From Manis javanica (Eukaryota; Chordata; Mammalia; Pholidota; Manidae): DNA of 64,000 bases. Where the stretch lies: the NCBI RefSeq assembly GCF_040802235.1, contig NC_133157.1, positions 24,755,501 through 24,819,500 on the forward strand, written 5' to 3'. Each line of letters starts with the position of its first letter. Position 1 is the stretch's first letter. Below are positions 46,230 to 57,329 of this stretch, piece after piece. The notes under the pieces are model-generated. The model saw only the letters and a program-made list of their open reading frames with translations, was not told the DNA's origin and did not search any database. A program made the translations under genes and the position numbers.

Positions 46230-47530
46230 AATTTATAGGTAAGAATGGGTCCACCCACCCTCACCCATGGTGTCTGCCATTCAGAATTCTACCCTGTACC
46301 AGCCCTCTGTAGATTCATATGTGAACTCCAGAGAAAGAAGAGAGACTGCAAATCACCATAAATACAACTTCACCATGGTTGTCATAATAATACTTCCAAT
46401 TATAATGGGACTTTTTGGACTTCCCTTCTTCTGCACGGATATTGGTTGACTTAAGCACATTAGACTTATGGAAGGAAACAAAGTGTTGCTTTGGCAGAAC
46501 TATACCACATTAGTTGCATTTTTTGAGGGGCCCATGGGAGGTGGGTCAATGGTGTGCCTTAGCAACAGGGTTGAGGTGCCTTTATTCAGCTTTGAACTTG
46601 ATAGATGTCACCGAGGTGTCTTGGACCTAGAGGGGAAGACAAGGTAAATGGTGGGAGCAGATAGGATGAATGTGTACATGTGAGAGGGCCCTTAGGGGAT
46701 TCCTGGGAGTCAAAGGGTGAAATGATAGGATAATGCCAGAGTCCTCCAAGAATCAGAAGAGCAAGTAGTTTTAAAGTTGCTGAAATGTTGTTTTAATGAG
46801 AATCCATTTCTATCCCCTAGGTTGGTCTGTCCTGGAGACACACAGGCTACAATGATAAAGGGACCAGACAATCCCCTTGAACTTGAATTTACTGCAGGAG
46901 TGAGGGCCATGCAGGGAAGTGGGTGTATGAGGAGGAACTTTAGTGGATGGTTTGATATAAGAGAGACAGCCTTAGGTCTGGTCACCAGTAGGTGCCCCTC
47001 CTCCTGTCCCTGTTAATTTATTATTAATCAAACTGTTTTCGTATGATGAAATTGGTCTACATTGAAGGACACAGATTCTACTTGTTGATGACATATTTTA
47101 AGAATATTGCTGAGGATATTGCTTGTTACATTATGTAGTTTCTTTAAGATTAGTAGGTAAAAGTTCTCCCTGGTTTAAACATCAAGAATAGATGATGTTT
47201 TTGGGGGGAAATAATCTGTGTTGATCTTACTTTGTGGACACAGTAAATCTTCTAACTTGTCAGTCTTGTTTCCTTTTTAACATTGGTTGCTAGGAAGCTC
47301 AAAGACAAATTTTAGTTTCATTTCTATAGTGATATATAGTATTTGCTGGCTTGCATTTCATAAACTAAACTTATCCTTGGAATCTACTATCCTTATTTCT
47401 TCTCCCACGTGCTTCTCGAATGATTTATTTTTAATTCAATCTGGCAATGCTGTCCCTGAAGTACCTTTTTGGAATTAGGCAGAATTGTAAATAGACACCT
47501 ATTACAATGTTGCTCCTTAACCTTTGGATG
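46230..47530. other. Noncoding, no recognised feature
   Basis: No gene, RNA or clear repeat seen. Confidence 0.4.
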
Positions 47531-47534
47531 AAGG

Positions 47535-47690
47535 AAAAGGTAAAGATTTAGAGTCAGTAGACTTGTCTCAACTCACCTCATTTCTCTGATTCTCAATTTG
47601 CTTATCTATAAAATAGGGCTAACATTAAATTCTATCTCGGGATTCTTGTAAAAACCAAATGAGATAATAGATGTCAAGGTACTTTATAAT
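47535..47690 (+). repeat. MIR SINE
   Basis: 'gatttagagtcagtagactt', 'tctcaatttgcttatctata' plus 'aaatagggctaacatt', and 'accaaatgagataatagatg' follow the MIR sense order. Confidence 0.65.
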
Positions 47691-47759
47691 ACTGTTTGTT
47701 ATAGTAAAAACAGGAGACTACTTCTCTTTTTGATTAAAAATTGTGTGTGTGATACACAT

Positions 47760-48975
47760 AGTTTGAACATAAAGAAGTATTAAAGGCTTATATGAAATAC
47801 GATAATTCCTTGGCCCAGCCCTTCCTGTCTCCAATCTACTCTTCAGAGGGAGCTACTTTAAACTCTTTTAAAGTGTTTATTTTGATATTTATCTTCAAAT
47901 GTCTAAATAATATTATTATAGTGTTATTTTTTGATATTATATACTGGATTTCTATTGTGTTATATCCTCATATAATTCTTTGCTTTCCAATCCTCCAGCA
48001 ATCCAATACAATTATGTAATAATTTTTTACCTACTCTATAGTTAGGGCGATACTATCACTACTACTTAAATAGTTTACCACCTAGCCAAGTAGTATAGAT
48101 TTTTTTATACCTTTTATATTTCCCGTTGTTAATAATTACCTCAATTTTTTATTAATTTTCTGTTTAGTTACAGCACTAAAATTTTTTTCTAGATACACCA
48201 ACAGCTATGTCAAACAGTGATTGTTGCAAATGCTTAATACATAAGGTACAACCTTTCAAATCTCTTATTTTCTTTTTTTCCAGGGGAGTTCTTTATTACA
48301 GTTCTCAATACCCCTCATCTAATCTGGATGAGTTTCACTCTAGGCCTGGTGCACATCATGAAATTCTGTTTGCCACTCTCTTTTATTCCTAAATCTTTAA
48401 CTTACACTTTCATGACATAGTCCCTATTTTTGCTGACATACATCCTTTGGTAGCTTTTGAGAAAAGTCTACAATGTAGACATTTTTTTGAGCCTTGGCAT
48501 ATATAAACATTTGTCTATTTTTCCTTCGAACCTGAATAGTAATTTAGCTTGATATAAAATACTAGGTTAAAAATGTCTCAGAAATCCCCATGCTTCACTG
48601 ACTAAAAATCAATGTTGATGCTGAGAAGTCTCAGGCCTTCCATTATCTGTTCCTTGTCTGTGACCTGCATTTTGATTCTGGAAGCTCTTTTGCATTTTCT
48701 ATTTCTCTTTGGCATCTTGAAATTTCATGATGATTTGCATTTATGTGAGTCTGCTCCCGTTTTTATCCTACACACCCAAGGGCCCCTTAATTTCAAGTTT
48801 TGTGTCCTTTATTTCTCTGATAATTTCTTTTGTTCCCTTTTTGAATTCTATTTTTCTTTAGCTTTTATTATTGGGATGTCAAATCTCCTGATTGATCCTC
48901 TTTCTCATCTCTGTGTCTTCTGCTTTATGTGGGATTTTCACCACTTTCATATTTCTGATGACTTTTACTTAGATT
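47760..48975. repeat. Probable old LINE-derived DNA
   Basis: 'cttgatataaaatactaggt', then 'gatgctgagaagtctcaggc' and 'tggcatcttgaaatttcatg' plus 'atgatttgcat' correspond to a repeated mammalian sequence that I recall as LINE-derived. The family and exact ends are uncertain. The 121-codon frame at 48612 is a by-product. Confidence 0.4.
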
Positions 48976-50005
48976 AACACCTTTTAGATATCTGAGGGCT
49001 CTCTTGCTCTCTGATTATTTTTTTCTTATACCACCTGTTTCTTGTTTTATGGATTAACATCACTTCTTATCGCTGTAAAGATATTAAGTAAAAGGTTCTG
49101 TTTTTAAAGAGTTCTTAAGCTCTCTGTGTTATCTTTCTTTCCTCCAAATTTCTTTTTTTAAATATTTAGTTCAGCTCTTTTTAAAAAGTCATGTTGATGG
49201 TACTTCCTAAATGCCTGTTCTTATTTAAAATGGAGCCATTATCTGGAAGCTGTGTGCTTGTGTGTGTGCATGTGTATGAGGGTGTTTATGAACTGGTGGG
49301 CTTCTAGGGAGACCCAGAACCAAGACAGCCTTACCACTGCTGAAACTCTGGAATGTGTACCCATGGTGTTTTTTCTCTAGAACTGTTAAATTTTCCAGAG
49401 ATAGATCTTCAAAATATCTGCTTTGAACTTCTTAGATTACTGACCTGTGGGGTTTGCAGTTCAGTAGGTCAGCTTACTTGTAAATGGCCTGTTCCCATCC
49501 TGTATCCCACCTCTGCTATCCTTCGCATCTGGTGCCTCTGAGCCTGGGGTCTCTCTGAAATAAACCTCTGTTCTACTACTGCAGAGGGTAAAAAAGGGGT
49601 AATTATCTGGCTGCCTAGAATGAAGGCGGAGCGTATGCATGGGGGTCCCATTCCTCTCTACAAAGACTTTCAGCTAATTCTTCTATTTTTATTTTCCATC
49701 CCCTCCCTCAAGTTCTAAGCTTCTTTCCTTTTCCCTCGAGGGTTCCTGCAGGGGAAACGGCTCACTAACTTCTCATGATTTTTTTTCATCCATCTGTAGG
49801 CAATGAGCTTGTAACTTACTCTCCTCTGCTGAGTACTGAAATCTGTTGAATTCTCATCTTCTGAAGACTTTTTTCCCCTATTCTCCTAGTCCCTGGGATG
49901 TCTTTTATCCATTCCTTTACTATCATTTTAGTGAGGGGGGAAAAGTAATTCCCTGTATTTATCTGTGAGTCCTATTTCAACATTCTCATAAACATAACAC
50001 TATTT
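48976..50005. other. Noncoding, no recognised feature
   Basis: A GT-rich patch lies at 49255-49290. No gene seen. Confidence 0.4.
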
Positions 50006-50009
50006 AAAA

Positions 50010-50125
50010 ATATTTAATAAACTTTACTGAAGTATAATTTACAGACAGTAAAATGTACCACCTTAAGTGTACAAGGTGATGATTTTGGCAAATGCATACA
50101 GATAGCTAACAACGATGATCAAGAT
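50010..50125 (-). repeat. L1 3'-UTR fragment, antisense
   Basis: 'actttactgaagtataattt' plus 'acagacagtaaaatgtacca' and 'taagtgtacaaggtgatgat' are the reverse complement of an old L1 3' end. Confidence 0.65.
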
Positions 50126-50127
50126 AC

Positions 50128-50605
50128 ACTTCTGCTAAAGGAAATCCTGTCATTTGTGAAAGCCTGGAGAAAACTTGAGGGCATCATGCTAAGTGACACA
50201 AGTCAGACAGAGAAAAACAAATACTGTGTAATCTCTCATGTGCTCATTAAAAAATCCTGAATTCTTAGAGAATGGACTAATGGTTTCCTGGGGCAGGAAA
50301 TAGGTGAAGATGATCAAAGGAAATAAGCTTCCAAATATAAGGTGAGTAAGTTCTGGGGATCTAATGTTGATGACCATTAATAACACTGTACCTTATAGTT
50401 GAAAGTTGGCTAAGAGATGTTAAAAATTCTCACCAAAAAAACAAACAAAAAATGGTAAATATGTGAGTGATGGATGTTAACTAACCTTAGTGTGTTAATC
50501 ATTTCACAGCATATGTGGATATCAAATCATCATGTTACACACATTAAACTTACAATGACATTCTAGGCCCATTTTACCTCAATAAAACTGGGAAAAAAAG
50601 ATACA
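50128..50605 (+). mobile_element. Old L1 3' end, sense
   Basis: 'atcatgctaagtgacacaag' plus 'tcagacagag' (end of ORF2), 'ggtgagtaagttctggggat' plus 'ctaatg', 'gtgttaatcatttcacagca', 'caaatcatcatgttacacac' and 'cctcaataaaactggg' plus an A-rich tail. It directly abuts an antisense L1 3' end. Confidence 0.85.
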
Positions 50606-50609
50606 TTGT

Positions 50610-52545
50610 TATTACCCCAGAAAGTTCTTTCTTGTCCCTTATAGTCAGTCCCCCTGACCCGCTGTCCCAACTCCAGGCCCAGACAACCACAGGTCTGCTT
50701 TCTGTCACTAGAGATGATAAATGTATTGTTTTTGTTTAAAAGATAATAACAGGGGTTGGGGAGGTTGTGAGATAGTGAAGGATTATTTTTATTCCCTTGC
50801 TGAGTCTCAGACAGCAAAGAATTTTTCAAAACTTTGTTCTTGCGCTAAAAAAACTAATACCTCTTAGAAAAGCATAAAAGACAAATATAATATTAAAAGG
50901 TGTTCTGTAAACTGTAAAATGCTTTCCTGTATTACTTAAAAATTTTTTTCTACATTATTGGGAATTCATTGGAGTTGAGGTGCTCTGCTCGGGGTGTGTG
51001 GTCAGAGGCTGGGCCAGGGCAAGGGGCTGAGAGCGTCAGCAGGACCAATGAGCAAGACCCCAAATGAAAATTTACCATGTGTTTCCCTTCGGAGAAACTA
51101 GTAACTGGAGAAAAATTACTACAGGACTGTGTGAAGAGAGCAGCCAGTTAAATGTCCACAAACCCTTCATATTTAGAGCAGAAAAGTAGGATTGTGCCCT
51201 GAAGGTGTATATGAGGTAGAATCAATGAGGTAACTTGTTCAGATGGTATTTTTTCCATTTGTTAGCAGCACATACAGATAATTTAATTGTTGCGATAGCC
51301 ATAAGCAACAATAGACAGATGTGAATTAGGAAAGCTTAAATTAAGAGTTGATGTTTTTCATGGGTATAAATAGAGTAGGGGGTTGAGATGTCTCCATAGT
51401 TGGGAGGGATTCTCCAAGACCTTGAGCATTTTAAAAGGGCAGAAAAGTACACATCTTCAGGATGAAGGTGAATAATAGCTGGTTGGAATTATATGACATA
51501 CAGAGGTTTCTTTTCCTTTAAAATTACAGCAAAAGAGCCTTGAACTTTAAAAAAATGAAACCAAGGTTTGTTTGATAAAAAATTTGAACTTCGATAGCAT
51601 AACTATTCTTCATGCCTAACGGTTAACATGCATTCTTAATGGACAAGAAGTATGAAGAGGCCGCGTGGAAAAGAGAGGGAATAACGAGTCTATCACTTAA
51701 GTCCAGTTTAAGAAAAATCGATACCACTATTCAGGTTGTTGTAGAAAAACAGAATTAAAATTCACATTATCATGAGGCTACATCCTAAGGGGTTTTTTTT
51801 AAGGCTGAAAGGGAAATGTAGCTGGAATTTAATATTTAACTTATCAAAAGTATGTCATAGCTAAGAATTCTGATAACTCTGGACATTAATAAGAAGATAA
51901 ATCAGTTATATCAGTAAAGATGTTGCTGTAAGTACCACATAAGGTCATGGGGCAGAGGAATATACATGTTAATTTAGAATGATCTGATTGGAGTGAGTGA
52001 TCTAGGTTTTGCTGTAATCCTATTCTACCAACCTTAGAGTTTTTTTTTTCCTCTTTTCTTTTTCCTAACTCTTAACTAAGAAGAAACACTGGCTGAGTGA
52101 TCAGAGAGCTATGACAAATGACACACACAATAGTCTTATTTCCCTTTGAGAGACAGGTCGTAGCATGGTGGATGGAAACAGTTTCTTCAGTTGTGTAACC
52201 AGCGTCAATCTGACAGCGGGAAGAGAAAAAAAGAGAAAGGAGGAAAAGGAGGTCAGCCCAGCTTCAGCCCTGAAATTTAAATGTTCTCAGGTAGTTTTTT
52301 AATTTTCCTGTTTTAGAAAGACATTACTCTAAAGGGACCTGAAGAGCAAACCCACAATTAATTGGGAGATTAGTGGGTTTCCAATTGATTGAGTTTCTAC
52401 TTAGCCCCATTTTATGAAGGTAAAAATAAAAACCAAGCCTACATTTATTGAGTAAGCTGGGGTTGGGATATTTTTATAGTTACAGCATAGGATCCAGGGA
52501 ACTGACATAAATGCACACTGGCCCAGGTCTCAGGGCATGGAGGGT
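50610..52545. other. Noncoding, apparently unique
   Basis: No gene or clear repeat. The stretches around 51640-51760 and 52080-52240 are of mixed composition and could be constrained noncoding DNA, but this cannot be judged from one sequence. Confidence 0.4.
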
Positions 52546-52550
52546 TTGTT

Positions 52551-52600
52551 ATCATCACCACCACCGTCGGCACCACCATCTCTACCACCACCACCACCAA
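52551..52600 (+). repeat. (CAC)n microsatellite, imperfect
   Basis: Repeated CAC/CACCAT/CACCGT triplets over about 50 bases. Confidence 0.85.
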
Positions 52601-52764
52601 GTATGTTTTGGTTGTGAGTTTCTTCTTTTACTTACAGAGCATAGAGAAAACAATAAATGAGGAGTTTGGCTCATTTTGTTCAGGCTACTTGATGTTTAAC
52701 TGTGTTTTCAAATACCCTGTAAGTCCTATTTTAGTTTAAAGCAAAGATAAGAATAGCACTAGAC

Positions 52765-52855
52765 TGGGCTGCAGGAAGTTGGAATTCTAGCATAGGCTGT
52801 GCCAATTACATGCTCACTGTGTGATGCTGGGCAAGTCTTCTCATTTTGGTTTCAG
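52765..52855 (+). repeat. MIR SINE fragment
   Basis: 'ccaattacatgctcactgtg' plus 'tgatgctgggcaagtcttct' is MIR sense core, cut off at the L1 that follows. Confidence 0.6.
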
Positions 52856-52857
52856 AT

Positions 52858-54546
52858 TTTTTTTTTTGTGGTAAAATACATAAAACATAAAAGTTACCAT
52901 CTTGCCCTTTTTAAGTACATAGTCCAGTGGCACTAAGTATATTCACATTGTTGTGCAACCATCCACCATTGTCCATCTACATTGTTTCATCATCTTGAAC
53001 TGAAAGGCTGCACCTGTTAAACACTTAACACCCATTCCACTCTCCTTTCAGGTCTTGGCAACCACCATTTTACTTTCTGTATCTGTGAATTAACCATTTT
53101 AGGTGCCTCAGATAAGTAGAATCATACCATAGCTATCATTTTGTGTTTCAGCATAATGTTTTCAGTGTTGATCCATGTTGTATTATGTATTAGAATTTCA
53201 TGCTACTTTAAGGCTGAATAATCTTCCATTGTAAGTATACCACATTTTGCTTATCCATTTATCTGTCAATGGGCATTTTGGTTGTTTCCTCCTTTTGGCT
53301 CTTGTGAATAATGCTGTTATTTATGAACATGAATGTATAAAATCTGCTTGAGGCCCTGTCTTCAATTCTTTTGGGTATATACCCATAAGTGGAATTGCTC
53401 GATTATATGGTAATTCTGTGTTGAATTTTTAAGTAGCCACTATATTGTTTCCCATTCTATTCCTACCAGCAATACAACAAATATTCCAATTTCTTCACAT
53501 CCTTACTGACATTTGTTTTCTGTTTTCATCCTGATGGGTATGAAGTGGTATCTCATTGTGGTTTTGATTTGCATTCCCAGATGATTAGTGATATTGAGCA
53601 TCTTTTCATATGCTTATTGACATTCTGTATATTTACTTTGGGAAAATGCCTATTCAAATCCTTTGCCCATTTTTTAATCAGGTTGTTTATTTTTCATGTT
53701 TCGTTGCAGGAGGTTTATATATATATTGGATATCAATCCCTTTTCAGGTATATGATTTGCAAACATGGTCTTCTATTCTGTGAGTTGCCTTTTTACTCTC
53801 TCAATAGCGTCCTCTGATGCATAAAATATTTTAATTTTGATGAAGTCTAATTTATCTATTTTTCTTTTGTTTCCTATGCTTTTGGTGTCATATCCAAGAA
53901 ATCTTGCTAAGGTCAAGGTCATAAAGGTTATTTTTCCATGTTTTCTTCTAGCAGTTTTATAGTTCTTTTTTGATCACATATTTGAGAGTTTACTTTTGGG
54001 ATCTCTATTTTGTTCCATTAGTTGATATGTCTGTTTTTATGCCATACCACATTGTTTTGATTAATGTAGCTTTGCTGTCAGTTTTGGAATCAGGAAGTAT
54101 TAATCTTCCAACTTTGTTCTTCTTTTTAAAGATCATTTTCACTATTCAAGTTCCTTGAGATTGTATATGAATTTTAGAAAGGGTTTCTCTATTTCTGCAA
54201 AAAAAAATCACTGGAATTTTGATAGAGTTTGCATTGAATCTGTAGATTGCTTTGAATAGTATTGATATTTTAACAATATTAAGTTTCATTCCATGGATGC
54301 AGATGTGTCCCCATTTATTTGTGCCTTTTAATTTCTTTAGCAATGTTTTGTGGTTTTCAATTTACAAGTCCTTCACCTCCTTGGTTGTTTTCTTAAGTAT
54401 TTAATTCTTTTTGTGCTATTGTAAATGGAATTGTTTTCTTAATTTCCCTTTTGCATTGTCATTGTTAGTGTGTAGAAATGCAACTTATTTTTGTGTGTTG
54501 ATCTTATATTCTGCAACTTTGCTGCACTTGTTTATTAGTTCCAACA

Positions 54547-54590
<44 letters not shown>

Positions 54591-54920
54591 AAGTATATAT
54601 ATGTAATCTTTATGGTTTTTTACAATAGGATCATATCTGCACTGATAATTTTACTTCTTCCTTTCCTGTTTGGATAACTTTTATTTGTTTTTCTTGCCTA
54701 ATTACTCTGGCTAGAACACCCAATACTATTTTGAATAGAAGTGGCAAAAGCAGGCATTGGTGCCTTATTCCTGATCTTAGAGGAGACAGTTTCAGTCCTT
54801 AACCTTAAAAATAAAGTTAGCTGTGGATTTTTCATATATGGTCTTTATTATGTTGAGGTTGTTGCTTTATATGCCTACTTCCTTGAGTATTTTATCAGTT
54901 TTGGTCTTTTAATCTGTAAA
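52858..54920 (-). mobile_element. Old L1, antisense, 3'UTR to mid-ORF2
   Basis: Read on the minus strand, 54920 to 52858 runs from the ORF2 reverse-transcriptase region through the C-terminus to the 3'UTR. Plus-strand landmarks include 'cattttgcttatccatttat', 'tgggtatatacccataagtg', 'tgaagtggtatctcattgtg', 'tgatagagtttgcattgaat' and 'aatagaagtggcaaaagcag'. Many stops in all frames. No poly(A) tail is evident beyond the T-run at about 52859-52866. It is 5'-truncated. Confidence 0.9.
54549..54588 (+). repeat. (GT)20 microsatellite inside the old L1
   Basis: An uninterrupted 40-base GT run interrupts the antisense L1 match. Confidence 0.95.
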
Positions 54921-54969
54921 AATAGGAGACTGAATGAGGTGACTCATTCAGCATAGTGAACATGGAAGT

Positions 54970-55130
54970 GTATCATTAATTGACCTTTGGTAGATGCCTA
55001 AACTCTTTAAGTCTTGGTTTTTCATTTATAAAATAGAGAAAAATAGCAAATAGTTATTGGGCAGATTAAAAAAAAGATGTATGTCAATTGCCTAGAATAC
55101 CTAGTAGCTGTTTAATATTAGTTCACTTGT
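54970..55130 (+). repeat. MIR SINE
   Basis: 'cctaaactctttaagtcttg' plus 'gtttttcatttataaaatag', then 'attgcctagaatacctagta' plus 'gctgtttaatatt' is MIR sense. It overlaps the part of the consensus already present at 52765-52855, so it is a separate copy. Confidence 0.65.
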
Positions 55131-55139
55131 CCATTCCAT

Positions 55140-55975
55140 ACTGTCATTCAATAAGCATTCACTTAACATATACTCCTGTCAGCTTCTGGGAATGTTGCTA
55201 GGAATACAGAACTGACCAAGACATAGAAATGTTCTCCAGATGAATATGGTTTATGGATCTCTGTGATACTCTCCGGTTCCAATAATCTTTTCTCATTCAT
55301 TAACTTATGAAGTGAACACTTTGGGATGGCTATTACAGACCAGACACAGAATTAGGAACAAAGCTAGGTGCTGAATAGCCAATAGTGACACTCCTCATCT
55401 CCAATAAACACACACAAAACAGACACGGTCTTTGCCTTCATGAGCCTACAACCTAGTGGGAGAGATAAAGAATAAATATTCAAGCTAAATATATAATTTT
55501 GAATTGTGTCTGGTAAAAGCTATGGAAGAAATAGAATGCTATGAGAGACAATAGTGGAAAGGGAGGAACTGACTGGGTGGTCAGGGAAAACCTGGTCAGG
55601 AGATGCATAAAGCTGAGGCCAGAAAAGGAAGGAACCAGGAATGGGAGGAATCAGGGAAGGAGAACCCAGCCAGGGATGACAGCATGTACAAGGTCCAAGG
55701 TGGGGAAGGACATAGTTTGTTAGAGGCTCTGAGAGAGGGCCAGTGCTGACAGAGCATTCTAAGTTATGACAGTGGTTCAAAATGGTGGTAGTAGAAGGCA
55801 GAGGTCAATTGAATAAGTTTGGATTTCACTCTAAGTTCAATAGGGAGCCAGAGAAAGTTTTCCAGTAGAGTGTGGGACATGATCTGATTAATATTTCAGG
55901 AAGCATACGCTGATTGTTCTATGGAGGCTGGATTAGAGAAGTCAAGAGTGGAAACAGGGAGTAAGATGGAGTGAC
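55140..55975 (-). mobile_element. L2 LINE, 3' region, antisense (about 830 bp)
   Basis: Reverse-strand L2 order: 'tcaataagcattcacttaac', 'tttgccttcatgagcctaca' plus 'acctagtgggagagata', 'gtggtcagggaaaacctggt', 'cagcatgtacaaggtccaag', 'atagggagccagagaaagtt' and 'gggacatgatctgattaata'. It is the mirror of the sense copy at 27615-28385. Confidence 0.75.
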
Positions 55976-56274
55976 TTGTGTTAGTATAGGGGAAAGATAA
56001 TGGTAACTTGGTTCAAGATGTGGGGATAGGGTTTCTGAATTCTGGGCTGAAAAACTGGAGAGTTGGTAGCCCGTTGAGTTCCCTTATTTTAAATATATAT
56101 TTAGGTCAGATGGACACATTGGTGATAATCATTACTGGGAAAAGCTACCTCTCATTTCTTTGGATTAGCTGTAGCCCAGTATTGGATGTGTTCTTAGAAG
56201 TGTCATAAAGCTCTCCTCCTGTGAATCACTCAAACTTTTAAAGATCTTTCTTTCACAACCCAAAGTAAATTCAG

Positions 56275-56345
56275 TCATTCATTCAACAAATATCTACCTG
56301 TATTGTTATAGGTTCTGGGGATACAGGAGAGGATGAAAATGCCAA
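56275..56345 (-). repeat. L2 LINE 3' end
   Basis: 'cattcattcaacaaatatct' ... 'ggttctggggatacaggaga' is the L2 reverse-strand terminus. Confidence 0.7.
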
Positions 56346-56524
56346 AAATCCCAGTTCACATGGACTTTATGTTCTGTAGATGTATGGCAAAGATTTTTGT
56401 TGTATGGAGTTTCCCTGGGGCACTGAATAGATTTCAAATATCAACTATTCAGTTTATTTTGCTTTTCTCCCTCCCTGCCCCTACTTCTTTATTTCTTTTC
56501 TTTAAAGAAAAAAAGGACAGTTAA

Positions 56525-56785
56525 TAAGCACTTGTACTTGGGAACTAGAACAACTTGGGGTCATATTAAGTGTAATCACTTACCAGCTGTGTGACCTTGG
56601 TCAAGTCACTTCATATATCTGAGCTTTACTTTTCCCTTTTTGATTTATGATGAGGGGACACCTGACCTCCAGGGACTTGTGAGGATTAAACTCATGTCTA
56701 GGGAAGGGTTTATCAAATGGCAGTACCTATTATTACTACTAAATGGTACCTATTATTACTACTACTACTATTATTACTGATTGAA
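56525..56785 (+). repeat. MIR SINE with (ATT/ACT)n tail
   Basis: 'cttaccagctgtgtgacctt' plus 'ggtcaagtcacttcatatat', 'gtgaggattaaactcatgtc', and a tail of ATT/ACT triplets in which 'gtacctattattactactaa' is partly duplicated. Confidence 0.8.
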
Positions 56786-56879
56786 TTGTTATTGACATTC
56801 TGGGCTGGATTCCTTCAGAGAAAGTATAGCCCAAGTCCATACTTTCAGATCTTGGGAAGAGACCAGGCTACTGTAAAAG

Positions 56880-57068
56880 ATCTTGGCCTGGGGTTGAGCC
56901 AGGCTCTGACATTTCTTGTCCTTGTGACCTTGAACAAACTACTTCCCAACTCCCAGCTGTAGTTTGCCCATTTGAAAACTGGGGACTCTTGTATCCGACT
57001 CACAGCATTCCTATAAGGATCAAAGACAAAAGTGTGTGCCAGTGTCTGGTGCAGGGCAGTAGTTATTC
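56880..57068 (+). repeat. MIR SINE
   Basis: 'tgtccttgtgaccttgaaca' plus 'aactacttcc', 'tgcccatttgaaaactgggg', 'cagtgtctggtgcagggcag': MIR sense order. Confidence 0.65.
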
Positions 57069-57079
57069 CTATAGGCAGC

Positions 57080-57325
57080 AATTAAGAGTTGGGACTTTGT
57101 AGCTGCACTTGTGGGCTTTAAAGTTTGACTCTTGCACTTGCTAGATGGTGGACATGGGCAAGTAACTTAACCACGTGCCTCAACTTTCCTCATCTGTAAA
57201 AAGGAGATCATAATGGCACCTACCTTGCAGTGATGTTTGAGGTTTAAATGAGTAAACATATGTAAAGTGCTCCTGCCTGGCATACACAAGCACTATGTGA
57301 TGGCCCTTATTATTAGTATTATAAC
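57080..57325 (+). repeat. MIR SINE, nearly complete
   Basis: 'gacatgggcaagtaacttaa', 'caactttcctcatctgtaaa', 'ggcacctaccttgcagtgat', 'ggtttaaatgagtaaacata' plus 'tgtaaagtgctcctgcctgg' and an ATT tail. It is the best-preserved MIR in the window and forms a tandem with the two preceding copies. Confidence 0.85.
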
Positions 57326-57329
57326 TACT

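Noticed and set aside
47877..48060. Short AT-rich stretch as a nuclear mitochondrial insertion
   Set aside because: No mitochondrial gene motif was recognised and the composition is explained by old LINE-derived DNA.
53545..53817. 90-codon frame with membrane-protein look
   Set aside because: It is the antisense strand of L1 ORF2 inside the 52858-54920 fragment; hydrophobic antisense frames are typical there.
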